A stretch of DNA of 64,000 bases. Origin: Paludibacteraceae bacterium. Its GTDB lineage: Bacteria; Bacteroidota; Bacteroidia; Bacteroidales; Paludibacteraceae. The notes beneath the pieces are model-generated. The model had not been told where the DNA came from, made no database searches, and saw only the letters and a list, made by a program, of their open reading frames with translations. A program made the translations under genes and the position numbers. The stretch covers positions 62,001 through 126,000 of the forward strand of contig JAGCLD010000016.1 of assembly GCA_017647145.1 (NCBI GenBank), read 5' to 3'. Of the stretch, positions 26,901-34,574 are shown one piece after another; positions within the stretch are counted from its first letter, which is position 1; every line of letters begins with the position of its first letter.

Positions 26901-29900
26901 TAACAGTTTCTACATCACAAAGAGTAGTGAATGTAACCGGTTTAGACCAAGGACCAGGTTCGCCTTCGCAGTAAGGTCTTACGTAAGCATCGTAAGTAGT
27001 GTTAGCTTGCAATCCGGTGAATTCGTAAGACAAGTTGTTACCCGTTACGATAGCTTCAGCGTCGATAGGTTGACCAGCTTCCACAACAACGTAGTCAAAT
27101 TGAGTACGTGGGTCGCTGAATTGCAATTTAGCGCTTGAATAAGTTACGTCAGTGATAGTAGCACCATCAATGCGGAAACATGGGTCAGCAAGCGTGATTT
27201 CGAGCAAGTCGAAATAGATAGTAGTTGGATCCAAGTTTCTGAATGTGATGTAGTGTGCTTCAGGTCCCATGTAAGAAGCCAAAGAAACTTCGTGACGAAC
27301 TTCAGATGCAGCACCAACGTTTTCACTTTGGTAACCCTTACTCAATACAACCGGAGTATAAGTTGACAAATCGTTAGGATTAGTCATCACACCAACTTCA
27401 ATATTATAGTAACCACGAGTAGTGAAGGCTACATTCAATTCGCGCACATTGTTAGTGAATTGTGGAGTAGCAATCATACAAGTACCCATAATCAACATTT
27501 GAGAACCTTGAGGTGCATAATAAGAGTAGTTGTAAACGCGTGGCATATCATATTGAGGAGAAGTACCCTTTTGGATGATAAGTGGAGTCCAGCATTTAGG
27601 TTTGCTATCCTTTTCGAGGCTTTCAAAGTCTTCAGTGTAAGGCGCATCTTTTGTGATAGTGATAGCTTCACATGGAGCCATGAATTTCACACGACGTGTC
27701 CATTCAGAAACTTCGTTACCGCAGTTAGTGCGTACATATACATCGTAAGATTCAGAAGAAGTAAGTCCTTCGATAGTTGGGTTCTTAGAGTTTACTGTAG
27801 TCATTACAACAGGAGCATAACCTTCTTCCATAAGGCTATCGCGTTTCATAACAGCTACATCCCATGCTGTACCGATTGGATCAACGATGTCAAGGGTAAC
27901 AGAGTTAGGAGTAGTTCCAGCGATAACCACTCTATCCGGACGACGGCAAGTAGGAAGCGGACGTACAAGGATGTTATCGATGTAGAGGTCAGCACCACCT
28001 TGAGAAATACCTTCAAAGATTACGTAGAGTGCATTGTCAGCCATTGGGATAACAGCAGTGTATTCATAGAATCCAGCTTCATCCTCTGTAGCCACAGCAC
28101 CCGGAGCGTTGGTTTGTACATAGTGAGGAACGTAAGTCAACATTGTACCACCCACAGTATCCTTAGAAGTGTTCACCCACAAGCGAAGACCTTCGAGATC
28201 TTTCACGCTACCAGCTTGACGATAGATATTGAATGATACTTCGTAAGCATTCGCTTCAAGGATTTGGAGTTTTGGAGAGATAAGCAATGTGCGCGCACCT
28301 ACAGCACCCTTGAAGAGAACAGCAGCTTGAGTACCCGCATAAACATGACCTGTACTTACAGACCAAGCATCAGCACCATAGTCAATACCAGAACCGAGGA
28401 CACCAGCATCGATTTGTTTCAATGTCCAGCAGTCGCTGATGTACATGCTTTGGATAGAGTTACCAGTGAGAATAGCTTCTTCGAATGTTTCAGCAAATGG
28501 AGGACGAACAGAACCTGATGCACAATCCGTACGAACCAAGTTTTCAACTTTCACCCATTTAGACTTAGCGTCGCCGTTAACACCGCGAACATAAGCGTCA
28601 TAGATAGAACCACCATTCAATCCTGTGTAAACATATTCGTTGTTGTTAGCAGTTTGGATGAGGCTTTCGTCCATAGCAGCACCGGCAGGTACCATGATGA
28701 GTTCCCATGCAGTGTTAGCAGATTCGTCAGTCACCACCAAAGTAGCAGTAGTTTCAGTAACCGCGATAGCGCTTAATCCGGTAGGACGCAAGCTCTTCGG
28801 AGTTTCAACAACTTCAATATTATCTACATAGTAGTTAACGCCACTCTTCGCATAGAAACCGATGTAACGTCCTTCGTAACCAGTGAAGTGGATTTCAAAT
28901 TCGTAGTATCCGTCACCCACCTTAGGAATGCTCTTAACGATTTGATAGTCATCAGGTTGATCAAGAGACTTCATTACGATTACGTCTAATTCAGAACCTT
29001 CAGCACCATTACAATGAGCTTGGAATGTCATAGAGAGTTCGCCAACCGGTTTTTCAAATTCAGGAAGAGTGATTAAGTTACCATCATCACTTGCCCAAAT
29101 ATCAAGAGATACATTACCGATTACCTTCTTGTCAGAAGCACTTTGTTTGTACCACAAAGATGGGTGAATTTGAGTAGAACCATTTCTGAAGACTTTCAAA
29201 CGATTCCAGCAAGTCAGATATTTTTCAACATCATAAGTATGAGCCTTGATGCCTAAGTTTTCAAAGTTTTGGTAGTAAGGCAATGCCACGCGGTTGCATG
29301 GAGTTTCGAATACGAAGTCGATAGTCCATTCGCTGGTGTCTTTACCACAGATAGAACGAGCCTTGAAGTTGTATCCACTTTCGTTTTCTTCTACCCATTT
29401 AAGCGATGCATTTTGTTGTTCTTTTGTAGCATCGTTTGTATAGATAACAGACTTAACGAGTTCGTTGTTTTTCCACAAAGCGAGTTCAGTCTTTTCTCCC
29501 TTGCTTTCCCAAGTAACATCGAGTTCGTCACCATAAACGATAAGGTCAAGGTTAGTTACTTTTTGGCAAGCAGGTTTTTCACGCACTTGGAGTTGGTCGA
29601 TCAAGACAACTTGTCCTAAAGGCATGTTGAATGCGATGAACTTATCGTTAGCATGGTCAGTCAATACATCTTCGAATGTGATGATTACTTCGCGCCACAT
29701 TTCTTTTTCTTTCACTGTAACAGTTTTTACAGTAGAGAAACCAGCAGGGTCGCTTGGGTCAGCGAGAACACCGACGTTGAATTGGTTGTTGAGCGACATA
29801 CCATAAACCATGAATGACAATTCATAGTTCTTAATGCCACCAGTGAATTCCAATTCAGGCAAGAAGTAAGAAGCATCTTCAGACAATTGCAAAGATCTTG

Positions 29901-32900
29901 AACCTTCGAAGCGTACGTCAGAGAATGAAGCAGCACCACCGGTCCAGCAATCTTTGTTTGTGTTAGCAGATTCAAATCCATCTACATAAGGAACAGGAAG
30001 AGGGTTGCAACGAGTGCGGAATGTGTAAGCAGCAGAAGTTGCAGTTTGTTCTTCACCACATTTAGCAGCTACAGTAACAGAATATTGTGTATCAGGAGTA
30101 AGACCATCCCAAGTGATAGTGTTAGTAGCGCTTGTGCGAGTTTCTCCATTGATAGTAAATTGATATTCAGTTACGTCAGGACTACCTTGTGCTTTGATAA
30201 CAGCAGTAGTAGTAGTTTGTCCGGAAACAGAGCGGATAAATGGAGTGTAGCAACCTTCTTGAACAGACAAGCGGATGTCGTCCAATCTTGCAACGTCACT
30301 ACTTGTTTTGAATTGTTGTTCGAAGATGAAGTACAATTTACCACCAATTTGGATATCAGCAGTGTAAGTGTACATACCCTCAGCAGATTCAACAGGATCT
30401 TTTGTGTAAGCATTGTTTATTGTGCGAACCAAAGTAGCACCTTGGAGTGAAGGTTGGTCGTTCACATAAACATTCATTACGTTGTTGTTAGCTTGTTTTC
30501 TCCAACCAGAGCCAAATTCTTTCGCTGTACGAGACATTGTGAACGAAAGTTGAGCAGCAGTACCTTCAGGAACAGTGATACCCTCTGTGATCATCACAGC
30601 AGAGCCACTTGTAGAGTTGATAGAAACGCTAGCTTCACCATTGTTTGCAGTCCACTTAGTACCAGTCAATGTGTAGCAAGAAGAGATACCATCTGTGAAG
30701 TCCATCAAATAAGGCATAGATTTTTCTTCACAGAGTGTGCTTGCAGGATAAGCTTCAGCCCATTCGCTAATGCTGTTGTCACCGCAAAGAGGACGAACAT
30801 AGATTTCGTAAGTAGTACCACCCTTCAAGTTAGTGAAGGTATAAGCCGGAGTAGAAGTGATAACCGTGTCACCTTTAGCAGCACCGGCAAGAGCGCAAAC
30901 GAGTTGCCATTGTGATTCACCTTGAGTGTTACCCAAAGTAATGCTGATAGAGTTAGAAGTAGATTCGTGGTTAACCACTTTGACAGTAGAAACGCAGTTA
31001 GGTTGCAATTCTACAGTTACTTTTTGTACAGTAGATGTACTGTTGTTAGTACCCGTGGTATTTTGTTTCAAAGCCATGATAGCACCAGCAGGAATACCAG
31101 CAGGATAAGCCACTGACAAATCCAAAGTTGACCAGTTAGTGTCGTCCAGTTTTTGAACTTCAACGAAAGTAGAAGGATCAAATACGTCAGTAACATAACC
31201 AACAGAGAGAGGATCACCGTAAATCCATACATTGAGTGTCAATTTCAAGTCGCTCAATGGGTTAACGAATTCAGGCATAGCCAACATGATACGTCCGTAA
31301 GGATTATCAAGAAGGTCGCTATATCCACCATCGTTACCATCTTGCATTACTACCCAGCGTTCAGGCAAATTACCACCGTTAGTATTAGCTACATAAGGTT
31401 CTTCTTGTGTGATGAGAAGAGGATCGTACAATGTAGTGAAGTTAACAGCGAGTGAGCGAGATTCACCATCTTTACCACCGCAAAGAGGAGTAACCACTAC
31501 ATTGCCAGAATATTTCGTACCAGAAGTCAATCCTGTGAATTTCACTTCAGGAACAGAAACAGTTTGTGTAAATTCACCAAAGTCAACTCTATATTCAGTA
31601 GCGTCGCCACGACCTTCCCATGCAAAAGTAGCCGAGTTGCGGTCGTATCCTACCATGTGAACGTTGATTGGAGACAAACATTCAGGAATGAGGTCCACCT
31701 TCACAGCAGAAACACGGCAATCACCGGTAGCGCGAAGAGCGATGAATTGTCCGTCAGTAGTGATGTTATTCAAAATAACTTCCACTGTTTTGTCTTCTTT
31801 AGGAACATCCAAAGCGATAGCTTCAGAAAGTACGAAAGAAGTTGGGTCGCTTGGGTTGCCCATCACACCTACTTCAAGAGCCATTGGAATTTCAGTAGCG
31901 CCATTAGCCGGAGCATAAGCAGCAGTGATTGTGAGGCGCAAAGTGTTAGCCGGGATACCGAATCCACAGAGAGCCACCATGTTGCCTGTTTTCATTTGCA
32001 AGCCAGCAGGGATATTTTCCCATGTATTTTGATCCTGGTAGGCTGCAGTATAGATAGGATATGTTTTACCAGTACCTTTGTCTAATGTAGTCAAAGTAGG
32101 AGTCCAACATTCAGGTAATTGATTGTTAGTCCATTTAGGTTCGTAGTAGTCACCTAATTCAACAGATTGACAAACAGTAGTGAATTCCACTTCTGTACTT
32201 GGCAAGCTTGATTCACCATCACATTCCAATTTAACCACTACAGAGTAAGCAGTATTTTCGGTCAAACCGGTGATAGTGTAAGGATTAGCATCCGCTTCGA
32301 TAGTAGAAACGTTTTCACCTTGAGTAAGTGTGATGATACGTTTAGTAGGAGTAGCAGGTTCACCCCACTCCAATTTAGCTGAATTGTGAGTCAAGTCAGT
32401 AACTTTAAGGTCAGTAGGACGTCCGCAAGCTGCGATTTTAGCCACTTTAACTTCATCCACATAAACGACATTATCCTTACCAGCTTCAGAGTTGAGCACT
32501 ACGTAGTATGTGCCTTCACCTTCCATACCATAATCAGCAAGAGCAGCTGTGCTCACTGCATATTCATTCCATTTACCATTAACGAAGTTAACAGTACCCA
32601 GTTTGATATAAGTAGAGAAGTCATAAGGATTGGTAAGTACACCCACTTCAAGCGTTTGAGAGTGGTGTTGTGCATAACCATAGAAAGAGATTTCCATTTT
32701 TTCTTGTTCAGCCAATGTCAACATTGGAGAGATAGCATAAGCGCCACCATCAACAGAACCAGAAATCTTCAAAGCTGCACCGTTGTTACCATAACGATAG
32801 TTCTTTTGTACAGCAGGTAATTCTCTGCTTGCTCCACCAACTACCCAGCATGCAGGAGCGCCAGCCACTTGTGCATCGAAAGTTTCGATGTAAGGCAAAG

Positions 32901-33762
32901 CAGAAGCTTGGCATGGAGTAGTGAAGGTCATTGTTGCAGCAGGAGACACCAATTGGTAAGCATAAGTACAGTCACCTTTGATGATAGCTGTGTAAGCAGT
33001 ACCAGGAGTTAAGTCCTTCAAAGTGTGAATGATGTCTTCTGCTCTTTCTGTACGCACTTTAGTGTTTCCAGCATACAAATCGATTGTGTAGAAACTAGGA
33101 GCTGCACCAGCATTTGCTAAAGTTTGCCATGCGATAGTCACTTCAGTAGGAGTGGCTTCAGACACAGCGAGTCCGATAGCGCGTGCACAAGTAGGCACAT
33201 CTTCAATTTTTACATCATCGATGTAGATGTAAGCAGCTTGTCCGGGTGCACTTGCGTTGCTTTTTGCAACGAAGACCAATTTCACTTGGTCGCCCGGGTT
33301 AGCCGGTACTGCCACTTCGCACAATGTCCATGCATCCACATCCTGTACCGGAGCGAGCACTACATTGTCTAAGTAAGTAGCACCATTGTCACGAGAGACA
33401 TAGGCGGCAAAGTCACCTGCACCTTGATTGCGGTAGTAGAAAGACACGATGATGTTTCCTTCCACAGTAACCGACGGAGTCAAGATCACGTCACTTAAAC
33501 CTTCCATAGTCTTGTCATTACAGAGCGCACCGCCACCACAGTGTGAGTCGAAACGGAGACATGTTCCGGTCAATCCTTGACCATTTGCCGTAAATTTATA
33601 AATATCGGCAATGTCACCGCTACTGCTCCATCCTGTTGGGATGCCGCTTCCAAGACTGTTAAATGTTTCATTGAGGTAAACCTCAGCAGAAACACTAACA
33701 CTACAGAACGCAAGGCATAATCCTAATGCCATACGTTTCAAGTAAAGTAGTTTCTTGTTCAT
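23986..33762 (-). CDS. Giant modular T9SS cargo protein (repeated MAM-like/choice-of-anchor J and Fn3 modules)
   Basis: About 3258 residues from the chosen ATG at 33762, which begins the signal peptide MNKKLLYLKRMALGLCLAFC; an upstream in-frame ATG at 33786 adds 8 residues without signal character. Roughly eleven times a jelly-roll module (for example YIETFDAQVAGAPACW, YVDGFESANTNKDCW, DDIRV-type ends) is followed by a fibronectin III-like module ending in FTTxC. The last 500 residues contain several cysteine-paired repeats of the ICEGDSVLFHGKQYSTTGEY / GCDSTVILNV type, then a T9SS type A sorting domain (LTLRPNPVEKDQVIAV, ending TYYTAKVLVK). It should be exported by Sec and then T9SS to the surface. 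A long leader with boxA-like signal precedes it. Adhesive or carbohydrate-binding role is inference. Confidence 0.85.
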   Translation of the reverse strand: MNKKLLYLKRMALGLCLAFCSVSVSAEVYLNETFNSLGSGIPTGWSSSGDIADIYKFTANGQGLTGTCLRFDSHCGGGALCNDKTMEGLSDVILTPSVTVEGNIIVSFYYRNQGAGDFAAYVSRDNGATYLDNVVLAPVQDVDAWTLCEVAVPANPGDQVKLVFVAKSNASAPGQAAYIYIDDVKIEDVPTCARAIGLAVSEATPTEVTIAWQTLANAGAAPSFYTIDLYAGNTKVRTERAEDIIHTLKDLTPGTAYTAIIKGDCTYAYQLVSPAATMTFTTPCQASALPYIETFDAQVAGAPACWVVGGASRELPAVQKNYRYGNNGAALKISGSVDGGAYAISPMLTLAEQEKMEISFYGYAQHHSQTLEVGVLTNPYDFSTYIKLGTVNFVNGKWNEYAVSTAALADYGMEGEGTYYVVLNSEAGKDNVVYVDEVKVAKIAACGRPTDLKVTDLTHNSAKLEWGEPATPTKRIITLTQGENVSTIEADANPYTITGLTENTAYSVVVKLECDGESSLPSTEVEFTTVCQSVELGDYYEPKWTNNQLPECWTPTLTTLDKGTGKTYPIYTAAYQDQNTWENIPAGLQMKTGNMVALCGFGIPANTLRLTITAAYAPANGATEIPMALEVGVMGNPSDPTSFVLSEAIALDVPKEDKTVEVILNNITTDGQFIALRATGDCRVSAVKVDLIPECLSPINVHMVGYDRNSATFAWEGRGDATEYRVDFGEFTQTVSVPEVKFTGLTSGTKYSGNVVVTPLCGGKDGESRSLAVNFTTLYDPLLITQEEPYVANTNGGNLPERWVVMQDGNDGGYSDLLDNPYGRIMLAMPEFVNPLSDLKLTLNVWIYGDPLSVGYVTDVFDPSTFVEVQKLDDTNWSTLDLSVAYPAGIPAGAIMALKQNTTGTNNSTSTVQKVTVELQPNCVSTVKVVNHESTSNSISITLGNTQGESQWQLVCALAGAAKGDTVITSTPAYTFTNLKGGTTYEIYVRPLCGDNSISEWAEAYPASTLCEEKSMPYLMDFTDGISSCYTLTGTKWTANNGEASVSINSTSGSAVMITEGITVPEGTAAQLSFTMSRTAKEFGSGWRKQANNNVMNVYVNDQPSLQGATLVRTINNAYTKDPVESAEGMYTYTADIQIGGKLYFIFEQQFKTSSDVARLDDIRLSVQEGCYTPFIRSVSGQTTTTAVIKAQGSPDVTEYQFTINGETRTSATNTITWDGLTPDTQYSVTVAAKCGEEQTATSAAYTFRTRCNPLPVPYVDGFESANTNKDCWTGGAASFSDVRFEGSRSLQLSEDASYFLPELEFTGGIKNYELSFMVYGMSLNNQFNVGVLADPSDPAGFSTVKTVTVKEKEMWREVIITFEDVLTDHANDKFIAFNMPLGQVVLIDQLQVREKPACQKVTNLDLIVYGDELDVTWESKGEKTELALWKNNELVKSVIYTNDATKEQQNASLKWVEENESGYNFKARSICGKDTSEWTIDFVFETPCNRVALPYYQNFENLGIKAHTYDVEKYLTCWNRLKVFRNGSTQIHPSLWYKQSASDKKVIGNVSLDIWASDDGNLITLPEFEKPVGELSMTFQAHCNGAEGSELDVIVMKSLDQPDDYQIVKSIPKVGDGYYEFEIHFTGYEGRYIGFYAKSGVNYYVDNIEVVETPKSLRPTGLSAIAVTETTATLVVTDESANTAWELIMVPAGAAMDESLIQTANNNEYVYTGLNGGSIYDAYVRGVNGDAKSKWVKVENLVRTDCASGSVRPPFAETFEEAILTGNSIQSMYISDCWTLKQIDAGVLGSGIDYGADAWSVSTGHVYAGTQAAVLFKGAVGARTLLISPKLQILEANAYEVSFNIYRQAGSVKDLEGLRLWVNTSKDTVGGTMLTYVPHYVQTNAPGAVATEDEAGFYEYTAVIPMADNALYVIFEGISQGGADLYIDNILVRPLPTCRRPDRVVIAGTTPNSVTLDIVDPIGTAWDVAVMKRDSLMEEGYAPVVMTTVNSKNPTIEGLTSSESYDVYVRTNCGNEVSEWTRRVKFMAPCEAITITKDAPYTEDFESLEKDSKPKCWTPLIIQKGTSPQYDMPRVYNYSYYAPQGSQMLIMGTCMIATPQFTNNVRELNVAFTTRGYYNIEVGVMTNPNDLSTYTPVVLSKGYQSENVGAASEVRHEVSLASYMGPEAHYITFRNLDPTTIYFDLLEITLADPCFRIDGATITDVTYSSAKLQFSDPRTQFDYVVVEAGQPIDAEAIVTGNNLSYEFTGLQANTTYDAYVRPYCEGEPGPWSKPVTFTTLCDVETVTDENPSIIMDGPNQILGCFTLLQGKAPEYRTNYSGTYYCTYNGYDANYNYYYPVLGFPTYTNSFADLVLEIAIGTGSRREFQIGMFKDGQFTSYGSVTVQNSSTAAEISLAPLAGKEGTPAVLMNYSSLYIKTLKVKMGPAFYAPIVSVDEVLDTKATITANGGRAAKSYTWEVNGEVVAGNEATLNLTGLTPLTQYSVRAKANNGTEDSEWSAAVTFTTQDVIPVTPAPVVTVKAEETALTATATVVEGVTSVEYSVIIAGATLDETALQTAAVSNGTATVNANGLLVGEEYDIYVRAIGTDKSYWTKVTKRTLCKLGGLPYNENFNSYTEGVSMAYQSSYSQRPANPATAVYPECWTVLGGSYYDEWEEMYFYNAHMAEIEGASKDGASMFLYPEYGEDLYMVLPAFGYEVNKLALSFSYKNEREGTQIEVGVMSDPNDPNTFVSVYKPASAPAWADASVEFASVKDGYDHIVIKVDAGNGWYNWIDDIRVACVGEAIPVSGNVCVGQDFIYGGVVISADELNIGENRITRREEALDGGCDKVYDFTITVDTQAEMVVYMDTVCPGETEYNNYGFKIANPESKRYYVETMTADAACSQIVCLKLTVAYPTKRINTVICEDELKAGYHFDLAGEDKVFTEPGIYELRTASLTTDCDSVVILNLTALSSRVHRYREICEGDSVLFHGKQYSTTGEYTHNYGVQGICGDSAEVLHLTVLPSNIVLDTTICPNGRETDGVYFGDRYITYPGTYTRTYENKLECEVSETWNITYAELNKVEVTDYVCYNEDYEVIYNNMSYETIKNVTENQVIRMIVGATNTTCGDSLILNLIVEKLEPVHKDTVVNELPFLWGDITVASEGEWEQTFMSQHGCDSTVILNVKYVSSLNIAHAGELTLRPNPVEKDQVIAVDYNFSAQEREGMIIEVVNSLGQVVRRQPAAEVVVVEPIRVSGFYTVRFITGENTYYTAKVLVK

Positions 33763-34287
33763 AAAAACGTTTTTTAAGTTAAACAATTGGGTTATTTTAT
33801 TTATTCTACAATTAATGTATTCATTTTAAATTACATTAGGTAAGCACAGTCGGCAAAACAATTTACAAAACGTAATCTTTTACCATCGGGCACACCCATC
33901 CCTGCAATATAGGTGGCAAATCTATAATATTTTTTTTGAATACGCGCCATAAAAAAGATAATTTCACAACACTTCTAAACTTTTTTAACATTTGAAGATA
34001 GAGAGATTCAAGACTCTTCTTTCCATCGCACGTAATTCTTTATCCAAAAAGCATCAGATATCGACTCCATCGCATGGTCAATGAGGATTGAATAGCCATG
34101 AACCACCCTGCAACCAGCCATTGCATAGACTCCACATGAAAGCGTGTTACCATCCAGAGAATTCATCTCCATCCATCACCCATCTATGGTTCACAGCGTG
34201 AGTTTAGTTGTACTCCTGAGAATAGGATGAACATACTATAGACTAAGCCCACATAGCCTATAGTGTGATTATTTATTTACCAAAATG
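33763..34287 (-). other. Long untranslated leader of the giant gene
   Basis: About 525 nt between the boxA-like site and the ATG at 33762 with no coding potential that I can support. It contains an inverted repeat ACTATAG (34235-34241) / CTATAGT (34258-34264). A second possible -7 box, TAGATTTG (complement of 33917-33924), would give a shorter leader of about 150 nt but has no matching -33 element. Confidence 0.4.
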
Positions 34288-34406
34288 TCAAAGAGCGCTT
34301 TGTCAGCCTACGAATGCACCGTAGGACAACACTGCAAAGATACAAGTTCCCAAAAGCGCAGTGCTACGTTTCGTTACGTTTGGGGCGTTTCGTTACAATA
34401 AATTAC
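34286..34406 (-). promoter_or_regulatory. Dispersed 119-nt leader element, copy B, with boxA-like site, ahead of the giant gene
   Basis: The complement of 34288-34406 matches 5858-5976 at about 81% with no gap. It carries TATCTTTG (complement of 34335-34342), a perfect -7 box though no -33 match, then a hairpin CCTAC/GTAGG extended by TTGT/ACAA, then GCTCTTTGACA (complement of 34286-34296), which differs at one position from the E. coli boxA GCTCTTTAACA. The next gene downstream on this strand is the 9.8-kb T9SS gene. The terminator of the preceding gene lies upstream at 34515-34550, so this element is in the right place to drive that gene. Confidence 0.6.
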
Positions 34407-34441
34407 ATTATTAGGCTTTTCGCTTTTTTTTAGTCCATTAA

Positions 34442-34497
34442 AAACATCCTATAGATTGGCTTGGAAGCATGGAACTGTATATAGACATAGGATGTTT
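34442..34497. repeat. 11-bp perfect inverted repeat upstream of element B
   Basis: AAACATCCTAT (34442-34452) and ATAGGATGTTT (34487-34497), 34 nt apart, with a further GCATCCTAC at 34506. It lies between the terminator of the upstream gene and element B. It could be an operator or part of a second terminator; unresolved. Confidence 0.4.
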
Positions 34498-34514
34498 CTA
34501 CCGAAGCATCCTAC

Positions 34515-34550
34515 AAAAAAAAGTGTGCCAAGCTACACTTGACACACTTT
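34515..34550 (-). terminator. Terminator of the 989-residue T9SS gene
   Basis: AAAGTGTG (34520-34527) pairs with CACACTTT (34543-34550); on the minus strand the stem is followed by a run of eight T (complement of 34515-34522). It lies 24 nt after the stop. Confidence 0.8.
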
Positions 34551-34574
34551 AGGTTCTATTCAGAAAACTCTGTT

